Shown here in pieces: positions 1-12,500 of a DNA stretch of 64,000 nt. The first letter of the stretch is position 1, and every line of letters begins with the position of its first letter. This DNA comes from Paulownia fortunei. Taxonomy: Eukaryota; Streptophyta; Magnoliopsida; Lamiales; Paulowniaceae. Position numbers and translations under genes: made by a program. Under the pieces are notes generated by a model. That model had not been told where the DNA came from. It did not search any database and worked only from the letters and a program-made list of their open reading frames with translations. The DNA is taken from positions 2,418,001-2,482,000 of the forward strand of contig CM033121.1 of assembly GCA_019321725.1 (NCBI GenBank). The letters are read 5' to 3'.

Positions 1-2213
1 TGTTAATTATATTCACGGTAAAAGTTCATTTAACAGATTTAGCCTTAAAGTTTTAAATGCTAAATCTTGAATAGTAAATTTAAGATGTTATTTGTACATT
101 GATATTTAAATCTTTGGCAACGACATCACCATATTTGATAAAAAATTATAAGAGAAATTTATTTAAATATCAAAGTAACTTATCCCTTTATTTTTGAAAA
201 AAATGCGTAACTCATAAAAAAACTAACTGGTTGTTATCTTTTATAGTAAATAATTTTATAAAAGATTAAAATGAATAATATCAAATCTAAATTTTATAAT
301 CTCTTCAACAATATATGAATATAGATTATTCTTTTTTATATAAAGAATAATTAGAATTTTTATATTTGTATGTGGTTCATAAATTTACAACTGTATAATT
401 TTTATAATAAAATGAAAGACTCAAGTTCAATTGTTAATTTCATATTTAATAGTATAACAAATTGTATACTTTCAAGAAAAAAATCAAAATGAGTTATTTT
501 TAGATGCATTTTTAATTGATAAATAATAATACATATTATGTATATTATTAAACCTCATGATTTAGATTTTGGTCTAATATTATGCATTTTAAAAGATGAC
601 CCTCACTTAGTGTTTTTAAAATTATGTATATTTCAAAAATATAAGAGTAATTTATATCTTTTTTTTCAGTAAATATAATTGAACTTTAATTTTTGATATT
701 TCACTTAATTCTAATAATTTTTGCATTTCAAAAACTCTATTTCTTTTTCATTAGTATTCATTATTTTTATTATATCTGAATTTGCGTGTTCTCTTTAAAT
801 ATTCAAGAAGATATAATTTAATTAAAGTTATTTTTTATTTTAAAATATTCATTCAAAAAACTTTAGTTTTTGTCTCAAAGATAAAAGTTAATCAATATTA
901 TTTATAATAATTGATGGTTGCCTCGAAATTAAAATGTTGGCCTCCTATTTTGTTTTTAAAACTACATAAAGTTTTATTATTTAATAAATTAAGATGTTTG
1001 GTATATAATTGAAGAGAGTTTCAAATTTTAAAATTATTGATGATTGCCTCAAAATTAAAATTGTCTCCTATTTCTTTCTTAAAATTATGTATAATTTTAT
1101 TATATACTAAATTAAGATATTTAGTATTCAATCGAATAAAGTTTCAAATTTCAAATTTTGGCTTATAATATTTTTTAATTTTTTATTTAAAACCTGATTT
1201 TTAATTAAAATGATGGGTTAATATTATATATGTTTAGGTTCTATTGAAATTTTTGACATAATAGGTTAAAGATATAGTTTACTAAAATTGCAAATCAAAG
1301 GAAAGTGGAATTCAAATAATCTTAAATTCAAGTGAATGATAATGATACTCACATGATTATTAATAAACCCTTAGAAAAGATTTTAAATTAAACTTTAATT
1401 TTGATCTTTTACTTATTTTTAATAATTTATGCATTTGAAAAAAATATTTTTGTCATTAGTATTCATATTTCTCATATATAAATTAGTATATTCTCTTTAA
1501 CTATTGAAGACAATAGAATTAAACTTAAGTTAATTTTTATTTTAAAATATTCATTTCAAAAACTTTAGTTTTTGCAAAGTTATTTTTAACTTACTATTTA
1601 TAATTGTTGATTGTTACCTCAAAATAAAATATTGGTTTCCTATTTTTTTTAAAAATTATATATAATTTTATTATTTACTAAACTAAGGTATTTGGTATAC
1701 AATCGAAAAGAGTATCAAAATTTAAATTTTGGCCTAATATATTTTAATATTTTTATTTAAAACATGAGTTTTAAAATGATTAATTATTTTCATTTATGTT
1801 AGGTTATATGTTTTTGCTTGAAATACAATTTTTTAGAAATTTTAGAAAGATGTTTTTCTAAATTTGCAAACCTCATAAGTGGATTAAGATAATCTTAAAT
1901 TCAAGTGTTACGATATAATATTTACGTGATTGTTAATAAAACCTTAGAAGATAATTTAAATTCAATTTTTAAAGATTGAGATTTAAGAAAAGAAAAAAGA
2001 GTAGATAGAATACGAGAAATATTTTTTTTTTTGTTGTGTTTTTCTCATTGTTTATTATAATTAGGTCTAATCAATGAGATGAAAAGTCTAAAAAAATTAA
2101 GAAGAAAATATATTTAAACTCTAAATAAGATTTATTCTTATTTTCACAAATCATATTTTATATTGCACTTCATAAATTTTAGTTTCGATATTATATTGTA
2201 ATTTCAATCTATT
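1..2213. other. AT-rich intergenic DNA, no gene seen
   Basis: Very AT-rich sequence with stops in all frames. I see no exon, tRNA or conserved coding stretch. The part from about 680 on is a diverged tandem repeat, described separately. Confidence 0.7.
680..1965. repeat. Diverged AT-rich tandem repeat, two large units
   Basis: Two related units of roughly 570-700 bp follow one another. Landmarks recur in the same order: a segment on actttaatttttgat at about 692 and 1389, a segment containing attgcctcaaaat at about 1046 with relatives at about 918 and 1613, a segment with ttggtatacaatcgaa at about 1692 with relatives near 999 and 1117, and a unit end built on aatcttaaattcaagtg at about 1319 and 1890. 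Unit 1 also carries an extra internal copy of about 110 bp. The function is unknown; it may be old transposon DNA. Confidence 0.6.
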
Positions 2214-2221
2214 GTGTTCAT

Positions 2222-3418
2222 TAGGGGTGATCATGGTGTGGTTTTGCGATTTTTTTCACTAATTTCAAACCGAATTTCCATATGCAATTTTGTTGGAAAA
2301 TAATTTCAAATTGCGGTTTTGTCAAATAAAATGAAAATGCGATTTTAAGTGGTTGCGGGCAGTTTGGCGGTTTTTTACCAAGAGAAATTATTAAGCTCTA
2401 AAAAATTAAAACATTAATACAAAAATCATTTGAACATGAAAATAACACCATGATATTTTGACTTTTGGAGACTTTTGAATTGTTGAAAATCAAATGGGAG
2501 ATGCCCTAAAGAGGGAAAAATGATGATTTTGCCCTTACTTGTCCGCCTAGGCGCTGCCCATTTTGTCCAAGGCAGTGCCTGTAGCGCCCAAGATCCGACT
2601 CTGCAGTATTAATGGCCTCTTTCAACTGATTTTTCACCACGTTCATGCATATGAATTGTAGCCCTATGTCTTAGCTTTTTATATCTTCATGTATAAGTTC
2701 AATATGACATCTGTGGAATGAGTTATGCCAAAATACCAAGACGCGTCATATCAAAAATTTTCAGTCAAGTGCAGCCTATTTAATTTGATTTTTCTCATTG
2801 AAATAGAAATAACTGGATTTCATGGTAAACATAAAAGTTATATATCTATCTCTTGGCTTTCCAATGGTTTAAGAAACAAGTCAAAATGATATTGGAGCAA
2901 AAAGTTATTATTGAAATATGAACACTGCCTTCAATAGCACCAAACAACGGATTATTCAAAATTTTAACCAAGTTTTATGTTTCTTTCCATTTTTTTCTCA
3001 TTTTGTTATTACCTACAATATTTCAAACTAAATGCATAAAAGTAACATAAACACTCGAAAACTAATCAAAAAATTAAGCAAATGATATTCAATTAATGAG
3101 TATAAAATTCACTCATCAATAGTTGTTGCTCTTGTTTTTTATTTTAAGTCTTAAGATTGAGAGATGTGAGTTAGAAGAAAGAATAATCAACTTAATTATT
3201 AAAATTTTGAATAATAGATTAATTACAAAATTACTCTTTTAAGGTATAAATAGGCGGTTCAATTTTTATGATTTTTTTAGCTCCCAAACCGCCACCGCAT
3301 TGCTAAAACGGTGCGGTTTTTGTTTCGTATTTTAAATTACAGTTTTTGTGATAAATCAATATTAACGGTGTGGTACGGGACGGTTCGGGCGGTTTTTTAA
3401 AAATTATGATCACCCCTA
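2222..3418. mobile_element. Non-autonomous hAT-type element, 1197 bp
   Basis: The element begins TAGGGGTGATCAT and ends with the exact inverse ATGATCACCCCTA. It is flanked on both sides by the 8-bp direct repeat gtgttcat (2214-2221 and 3419-3426), a perfect target duplication. An 8-bp duplication with TIRs of the form YAGGGGTG is characteristic of the hAT superfamily. Both subterminal regions carry repeated gcggtttt words, which would suit transposase binding. There is no transposase reading frame, so mobility would need help from elsewhere. Confidence 0.88.
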
Positions 3419-3426
3419 GTGTTCAT

Positions 3427-4791
3427 CATAATATTTTTATTTCTTAGTTAGATGGAGGTATATTATTAGAGAATCTTAAATCAATATTAATAATATATAG
3501 AACGTAATATAACTAAATGGAGCAAAATAAAAAAATAAAGGATAATTTAAAATAAATAGAATTAAAAAGGGTATACATGTTTTTGTTAAAAAAATAGAAG
3601 AAAAATTAAAAGAATTTTATTTAATATGTATTAACATTTATGGCAAAAGTTAGACCGCTTTAAAACTAACATTTTTTAAAATTGTAAAAATTTAGATAAT
3701 AATATGATATTTATGTCAATACTAGGTAATAAAATAATTTAACCTAACAAAATAGAAATATAATATAAAATATTGAAATAAGAATTAAAATTGGATGGAA
3801 TATACACACACACACACAAGTCACTATAACAAAAAAATAGAAGAACTTCATATAATATGTATCAATTTGACATTATCTTAAACCATTTGTTAATCTAAAC
3901 CTAGGAGAAATAAATTCAAATAGCCATAATTTCAAGTTTTATGATAAATATATTTATGTGGTTGCTAAATGATTGAAAAAAAAATGAAAAGTTAATTTTT
4001 TAAATAGATCTTTTATATTTCAAATTTTGTTTTTTGTTCTTTGTTGGAAGGAATGAGTGAGATAATGAAGTGAATAAGAGGATTATGTAAGCAAATGGAT
4101 AAGATTAGCTTTTATATATTTTTTAAATTAAATAATAATTATGAAGAATATTATGATATTGTACTTGATTTTGACAAAAAAAATATTTAGTTCACTTGAA
4201 AGTTTTTGATTAAAATGTGACACTTTGTAGTATATTTTTTAGTATTTTCTCTTAATTAACTTGAATATTACATTAACTAAAAATATGGAATATTATTGCA
4301 AATAGTTGAAAAAAAAGTACTTATTAATTTTTAGCGCGTGAAATTATTCGATTTGATTGTGTATAATGTATTTAATGCAAAAAAAAATTGTGAAATCAAG
4401 TAAGAAGAAGACTTTTCCAGCCATCAAAATCAAGCAAAATGATGGCTATTGTGATCATAAATTTATGTAAGAACTTACTTAGTTATATTATATATTTTGA
4501 AATTATCATTGAATTTAGTTCTTTAATTATTTTTTTAATTATTCATATCGATCTATACTTATTGATAATAAAATATTTAGAAGTACATTGAAATATTTTT
4601 ATTTTTAATTAATTAAGTATTCAATTAATATTTCTCTTAAGTTATTAAATAATATAATTATTTTAATAAATTTAGATGAATCTCGTGCGTTTAAATTTTA
4701 AATGAGAAATGTAATATTAAGATGGGGTAATCAGTGGAGAGTTTTTCTTTTTCTTTTTTTTTTTAAATGAAAAAAAGGGAATGAATTAATG
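3427..4791. other. AT-rich spacer between two hAT-type elements
   Basis: Low-complexity AT-rich DNA with a short CA run near 3803-3819. I see no gene or conserved feature in it. Confidence 0.65.
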
Positions 4792-4799
4792 GTGAAAAT

Positions 4800-5276
4800 C
4801 AATGTTGTCAAAACTGGACCGGACTGACCTTCAATTCCGGTTCATGGTTGAACTGGGAACAGGAGGTCGGTCCGGTCCGATTAAGCCCAAAAATTGATTT
4901 GACCGGTCAAAACCAATCAACAACGGTCAAAACCGTCCATAACCGGTTAAAACTAGTTTGACCGGTTTTAATGTTTTTTTTTTTAATTTTTTTTTTTTAA
5001 TTTTTATAAAGGTTTAAATTTGATATTTTGTTATATTTATGTGATTATTTGAATTTTGTGTTTTGTTATATGTGTTTTTATGTAACTATTTATTTTATTT
5101 TTATATTTAAAATATATTACATAACAATTAATTTATTATATTATTATTTTATATAATAAATAAAAAATATAATTAATTTTCATTAAATCGGTCCGATCGC
5201 CGGTTGAACCAATCCGACCGATTGAACCACTTTTTAACAAAATTGATTTGATCACCGTCCAATTATCAAAACATTG
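4800..5276. mobile_element. Non-autonomous hAT-type MITE, 477 bp
   Basis: The terminal inverted repeats are imperfect: CAATGTTGTCAAAACTGGAC at the left and CAATGTTTTGATAATTGGAC read inward from the right. Flanking 8-mers gtgaaaat (4792-4799) and gtaaaaat (5277-5284) match at 7 of 8 positions, consistent with an aged 8-bp target duplication. Subterminal zones are rich in accggt/ggtccg words in both orientations. There is no coding capacity. Confidence 0.75.
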
Positions 5277-5284
5277 GTAAAAAT

Positions 5285-5711
5285 GATGAAGTTTCCTGTT
5301 TGACGACAAAAAGTGAGCACATATTCCTCTCTTTATCATTGGATGATGAATAAATACAAACGTAAGACTCCAGCAAACAAATAGAAACATTAAACTACTC
5401 CTGCATAACATGGAATCTTTGCCTCAACACTGTCTAAGCAAAGGAAAGAACCAAGAGTCCTTTTATAGTACAAAGAGAACTATACTGACTTGGATTACAG
5501 TTAGTCTTCTCCCTTCTCCAAATATTAGCAATCACAGAGAAAAATGTTGAATCTTTTCTTGTAATGGGTCTGTTTTTAAGTGTGTAAGAAGCATCATATA
5601 ATCGCTCAGGAATTCTTGAAAGCTCCAGTTTGATAGTGAAGTAGTTCCAACCTCCCACTTTAACTCTGTTTGTTTTCTTGGTAATACTATCTCTCTATAT
5701 ATACATATATA

Positions 5712-5765
<54 letters not shown>

Positions 5766-6587
5766 ACACACACACACTTTCAGAGATCCATTAGCCAAAC
5801 TGATTCTTGCTGGGATTGTGACTCTAAATAGATACTTGGAATTTATCTTGATGTGTATCTAAATCGAAGTGTCATGCTTCGTGGGGAAAATGCATAAACT
5901 TTTTCTTGGGTTCTTTACTAATTGTCATATTTTTGTCTGTACATAATTCGTTATGGTTTCACCCTGTTTAGTGTTCATTGTTCAGTAGCAGGACAGAGAG
6001 AGAGCAAACATTGTTGATTGGGAGCATTCCTGCCTCAGTAATTTTGTTGATTGGCCATGATGAGAAAGAAAGCTTAACTTTCAAATCAAAGTTTTTATCA
6101 ATCTTTTATCTTTGATTGTGGAAGTTAAAAAAAGTTTCTTAAAATTTCTTCTAATAAGATGTCTAGATTTATAGCTGTATAAAACCATACATTTTTTTAT
6201 GTTTCCTGATATTATATTTATAATTTTTGTATTGTTGTTGTTGGTAGTTACGGAAGTTATAGGGGAGTGAAAAAAGGACCAAGTTGAAGCAATGACCTGC
6301 ATAATTGGCACTTTCGGTTACTTTTTATTTTTTTGTTTCCTCCTAGATTTGTTCTCTCCTTTTACCTTTGAGTTCAGTAAGTAGGAGCTCTCTCTGTCTC
6401 TCTGTCTCTGTTCTGAAGATGATCAGTGATTCATCTAAGCTAGTAGCTCAAATATTGTTTTCTTTAGTTGAAACATCAAACTCAAATTTTCTGTAGATAG
6501 CTGATACATATTTTGAGACCAATGGAAATGCTTCTGTTTTATTAGTAATCCTTATTCATGGTCAAACTGCAGTTGGCGTTCGGCCAG
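5285..6587. other. RDR1 upstream region with probable 5'UTR intron
   Basis: Probable promoter and untranslated leader of RDR1. An acceptor-like tract ending in ctgcag at 6567-6572 lies shortly before the RDR1 start codon, so the leader is probably interrupted by an intron; the donor is not resolved. A TA microsatellite lies within this stretch. Confidence 0.5.
5717..5775. repeat. (TA)n followed by (CA)n microsatellite
   Basis: About 45 bp of uninterrupted TA dinucleotides, then a short CA run. It lies upstream of RDR1. Confidence 0.95.
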
Positions 6588-6596
6588 ATGGAATGA
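6588..6596 (+). promoter_or_regulatory. Two-codon uORF overlapping the RDR1 start
   Basis: An ATG at 6588 is followed by one GAA codon and TGA. That TGA overlaps the RDR1 start ATG at 6593. If the leader is transcribed here, ribosomes initiating at the first ATG would stop exactly on top of the main start, an arrangement that allows termination-reinitiation. Alternatively a G has been lost: one extra G would join the upstream ATG in frame and give an N terminus close to the usual RDR1 opening (Met-Gly-x-Thr-Ile-Gln). Confidence 0.45.
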
Positions 6597-9500
6597 CAAT
6601 TCAGGTGTCTGGCTTCCCTTCTCTTATTCGTGCTGGAGTGGTTAAAAAGTTCTTGGAGAAGTATACAGGCCAAGGAACCGTAGTTGCTTTAGAAGTAAAA
6701 CCATTGAAGCGAGGTACAAGGGCATATGCCAGAGTCCAATTTACAAGTAGCAGATGTGCTGAGATGATTATGAATTTGGCAAATGATTGCCTAAATTATG
6801 GTACTTCTTATTTGAAGGCTTGGGAATTGGATATTGACATTGTACAAAATCCAATAGCATATGTGCATGAAATGGAGCACGTAACTTTGCATTTTGGATG
6901 TCAGACATCGAGAGAGAAATTTACTGTGCTATGGAAAGGGGCAAATGCTTCTGTTAAATTTGGATCTGGGCTGAAGAAAATGCACTTCCTTTTGTCCCAT
7001 AAATCAGTTGAATACAAGCTTCAGCTCTCTTATGAAAGTATATGGCAGATTGTGCTATATAGTCCACGTGGTCAAACTGCAAAGCTTCTTCTCATACAGG
7101 TTTAATTAAATTATTTTAAACATTAGCTTAGTGAGCTTTGTCCAAAATCAATCTCTTATCTACTGTTTATATATTTGTGTATGCATGAGTCTGTGTGTAC
7201 ATCAATGATGAGACCTATTTTCGTCCTAGTTTAGTGGGTGACTGATACAACTTCAATAGTATCAAACACACTTTGCAATAGGTACTTCATCGGTCTGAGT
7301 GTTATTGCATCAATCCCATTCCCCCCCGCCCGCCCCCCACCTTCTAGCTTGTATACCCAAGGGAATTATTTAATTACCAAAAGATGACCTGCTTGATCAA
7401 AGCTTCCAAATTTGTTGTTTTAAGTATACCTAAGTATGTTGAAGTGTTAGTGATTGAGTACTTATGCAAATACACCAAGGTGTAAGAACTCTGCGTTAAG
7501 TGCAATCCCTTTTCCAAGAGTTCTTGAACCTGAAAGTAGAAGTTCCACTACATTAAATTGCTATAGAACTTTGTGGTTACCAGGCTTCCAGTCGAAGACA
7601 ATATAGTGACTTTACTGATGACATGTGCTCCTTAAAATTACGTAGTGTGAGAATGCGAAACTGAAGCTTTGGATAACTGATTTCAACTGTATTGAGCAGT
7701 CTGAAATGAACTTGGCATCCTTGGAAAACTCTAAGCACTTGATAGATGCATGGAAGTCCTTTGGCTGGAGATTTTGCTGACTCCACTCCTCATTGCTTTT
7801 GCACCATCATACATCCACTATTATTTCATCATGCTGTTATAACAATATCATTGTTTTATCTACTTATAGATGAAAAGTAGAGATGGAAACTGATATGTTT
7901 CTCTCTTATCCTTCAGTTATTTGGTGCACCTCGCATCTACAAGAAGCTCAATAATTCTGTTTATAGCTATTTTAAGGAAGCTCCAGACGATCAGTGGGTC
8001 AGAACAACAGACTTTACTCCATCATGTATTGGACAATCTTCTGGTCTTTGTCTCCATCTTCCTTATGGCATGAGACTTCCAAATTTCAGAGACAATTTTG
8101 TTTATTTTAAGGAAAGTGAAAGCCCATTCCATTTGGAGACAGGGGTCCCCTTTTCTGATAATTTGACTCTAGTTCCGATTGTACATCCTACCCGAGGACT
8201 TGAATTGCCTTATAGAATATTATTTAAGGTTTGCAGTTTGGTACAGACTGGATGTCTCCCGGGGCCCACACTAGATGTGCACTTCTTTCAGTTGGTCAAT
8301 CCAAAGAGATTTGATATTAGATACATAGAGCATGCTCTGGAGAAACTTTACTATTTAAAGGAGTGCTGCTATGATCCTGTGGCATGGCTTACTGAGCAGT
8401 ATGACAAATACCGAACGATGAGAGAGCAACCGATATCACCTGCTATTCGTGTAGATGATGGTCTGGTATATGTTCACAGGGTTCAAGTAACTCCGAGCAA
8501 AGTGTATTTCTCTGGTCCAGAAGTAATTGTGTCAAACCGTGTACTACGCCACTACCGAGATTACATTGATAATTTTCTTCGTGTTTCATTTATGGATGAG
8601 GAGTGGGATAAAATGCACCCAACTGATTTATCCCCAAGGGTAGCTGCTGCTGGGGATGAGAATAAAAGAACGAAGCTTTATGAGAGGATACTTTCAACAC
8701 TTAGGGAAGGCATAAGAATTGGGAACAAGAAGTTTGATTTTCTTGCATTTTCCTCAAGTCAATTACGGGATAATTCTCTCTGGATGTTTGCTCCAACCAA
8801 TAAACTAAATGCTGATTGTATTAGACAGTGGATGGGTGATTTTCGTTCCATAAGAAATGTGGCAAAGTATGCTGCAAGACTTGGTCAATCCTTTGGTTCG
8901 TCCACAGAAACCTTAAGTGTTGGTGTGCATGAGATTGAAAGGATTCCTGATATTGAGGCTGTAAGTGATGGAACTAATTACGTCTTTTCTGATGGCATTG
9001 GGAAGATATCAGTTAAATTTGCTCGGAGAGTTGCTATAAAATGTGGAATTAAAAGTTGTATTCCTCCATCTGCCTTTCAGATCAGGTATGGTGGCTACAA
9101 AGGAGTTGTGGCTGTTGATCCCTCTTCATCTGTGAAGTTGTCATTGAGGCCAAGCATGTTGAAGTATCAATCAGAAAATACAAAACTAGATGTTTTGGCG
9201 TGGAGTAAATATCAGCCTTGTTTTTTAAATCGCCAAATCATCACACTTTTATCTACTCTTGGAGTAGGGGATCACGTCTTTGAGAAGAAGCAAAGAGAAG
9301 CAGTAGCTCTGCTGGATGATATTTTAGTTGATCCATTGAGAGCCCAGGAAGCTTTGGATTTGATGTCTCCAGGAGAAAATACTAAGATTCTCAAGGAAAT
9401 GTTAAAATGTGGCTATAAGCCCGATGGAGAACCATTTCTTTCAATGATGCTGCAAACTTTTCGCTCATCAAAGTTACTGGATTTGCGGTTGAAAGCAAGA

Positions 9501-12500
9501 GTATTTGTCCCAAAAGCTCGGCGAATGATGGGATGTCTAGATGAAACTGGCACCTTGGAATATGGACAGGTGTTTGTGCGATTTTCTGGTGCTGGACGGA
9601 GAAGGTTGTGTGAGGAAGCTATTAAGTTTGACAACTATATGTCAACTGCGTATAATGGCATTATAACAGGAAAGGTTGTTGTGGCCAAAAACCCGTGCTT
9701 GCACCCTGGCGATGTTCGTGTTTTAGAAGCTATTAATGTGCGTGCATTGCATCACATGGTGGACTGCATTGTTTTCCCCAAAAAAGGAATGAGGTAAACA
9801 GACTTACTTTTAGCTAATATGAGTCTTTTGTAATCGCTGACGTGTTCCCTCAAGGATAACTAGTAAACTTTTAGCTAATATGAGGTAAACAAGACTTAAA
9901 GAGGCGTGCTCGGCTGGGAACACAATGCGTAAGCTAAAGAATTGTATGGAAGCATCTCACAAAGAATCTTACTTGTCGAAAAAAATTTAAAATATATGAC
10001 TCTAAATTTTATCTTTTAAAAGAAATTCATTATAAAATTAGAGACGTAATAAAGATTTTATTAAATTTTGAGATGTTATAAAGAAAACTCTCAATTCTCA
10101 CAAACACTCAAACTAATAAGACTTCACTCTTATATATAAGACTACTAGTTTTATTTTTTTTCTTCACTCCTTGATAATTTACAAGGTTAGGAACTTGGGT
10201 ATTTATAGAAGAAAAAATGAAATACACACCACACATTTAATTAAGCTAATTAATTTTTTACCACATAAATTTATAAAAACCTAATTAATTTGAATCCACA
10301 CAAATTGCAATACACATAACATAATAATTTAATTAATGGATGATATTGATTTTCAAGACTCTCCCTCAATGTCAGCTTTCATTCTCTACATTACGCCGAG
10401 TTGTTGACAAAACAATTCAAACTTACTAGTCTCAAACCTTTTGTCAACAAGTTTGCAACTTGATCATCTATTTTGATTTGTCTCACCTCAATCTCTTCCT
10501 ACAAAATCTTTTCTCTGATAAAATGATAGTGCATTCAACATGCTTAGTTCTTGCATGAAAGACTGGATTCTCTGCCAAACGAATTGTCAACTAGTTGTCA
10601 CAGTACAATGAAATTGGATAATCTAATAACTGGTGTAGATTATTCATCAGCTGTATCAACCATGTATTCTCTTGGTCTGCCATTGCTGATGCTCGATACT
10701 CAGCTTCAGTGGTTGATAATGATACCGTCGGCTGTCTCTTACTATACTAAAAAATTATTCCGGAACCAAGCTTAAACACATACCTAGTTGTTGATCTCCT
10801 GGTGTCATGATCTCCTGCATAATCAACATCGCAGTAACCAACTAACTTGCAGCCTTTACCTTTCTTGTACAAAAGACCATAGTCAATTGTACTCTTCACA
10901 TATCTCAATATTCGTCGAACAACTTCTAAGTAGGACTTCTTTAGATTCTGCATGTATCGACTTACAACGTCAACTGCAAATGAAATATCTAATCGATTTA
11001 AATTTAAATAAACGTGCACACAACTTAGCATTGACTTCTATTGGTGTTGAAATAAGTTTACAATCAAGCATCCCAAATCTCTCCAGTAGGTCTCTCGCAT
11101 ACTTTTGTTGACCAAGAAACAACCTTACTTTTGTAGGGTCGACCTTTAATCCCAAAAAGTGCTTGAGTTCTCCAAGTTCCTTCATCTAGAAACGAACTGA
11201 TAAATTCTCCTTCGTTTGAAGAATTTCTGTTTCATCATCACCAGTTATGATTAAATCATCCACATACACTAGCATGATAGCTAGATTTCCTTCATTGGCT
11301 TTGACAAACAAATTGGAATCTGCAGGTGTTATTGAATAACCACTCTGTATTAGAAATTCAGCAATCTTACCATACTACGCCCTGGGTGCTTGTTTCAATC
11401 CGTAGAGTGCTTTCCGCAGCTTACACACATATTCAGGTTGATCTTGGTTCTGAAAGCCCATTGGTTGGATCATGTAGATCTCTCGATCTAGCTCTCTATG
11501 AAGAAAAGCATTCTTCACATCCATCTGCCACAAACTCCAATCTTTGTTGGTTGCAAGCGCAAGTAGAACTCGTACAGTTGTAAGTTTTTCCATAGGACTA
11601 AACATTTCATTATAGTCTAGTTCGTATTGTTGGGAGAAACCATGAGCAACCAATCGAGCCTTATACCTCTCAATTGACCCATTTGGACGACGTTTTATCT
11701 TGTAAACCCACTTGCAGGATATAGGTTTCACATCTATTGGCTTAGACATCAGATTCCAAGTCTGATTTTGCTAAAGTGCATCAATCTCTTCTTTCATAGC
11801 TGTCATTCACTCAGAACTCTGTGATGCTTCTTCGAACATCTCAGGTTCTATTCTAGTTGTTTCTTCAACTATGACTGCATTGGCGTATTTGGGATTTGAG
11901 TTTCATGTTCTTGTTGACCTTCGGAGTTGATATTATGGAGTTGATTTCTCCATTTCACTGGGCCCACCTTCTTCATCTGATTGTTGATACACGCCAGTTT
12001 GCTAAGGATTTTGAGTCGCTTTTTTCGACATCATCGTTGTCTGGATCTCCTGATTCATCCAAAATTGGTTGGAGTTGAACAGTGTGCTCCCCCATCTTTT
12101 GTTGCACCTTGTTTCCAAATTCTCTGGAGTCTGGCAAAACCTCATTCTCTGAACACCACCAAGAAGATGTTTTATCGAACACTACATCTCGTAAAGTGTA
12201 GCATCTTCCACTTATTGGATCGTAATATTTCTACCCTTTTCTCTTGCTGTCGTATCCCACAAAGATACATCTAACAACTTTCATGTCAAACTTGCTTCGT
12301 AAATGATTAGGAACAAATACATAACATACACAACCAAATACTCAAAAGTAACTAACTGTAGGTTTTATATTCCACAATTTCTCAAAGGGTGAAATAAATT
12401 CTAACTTTGGTTGAGAAAGTCTGTTGATCACAAAGGCTGCAGTCTTCATTGCTTCAGCCCAAAACCTTCCAGGTACATTCTTTTTATGTATCATACTCCG

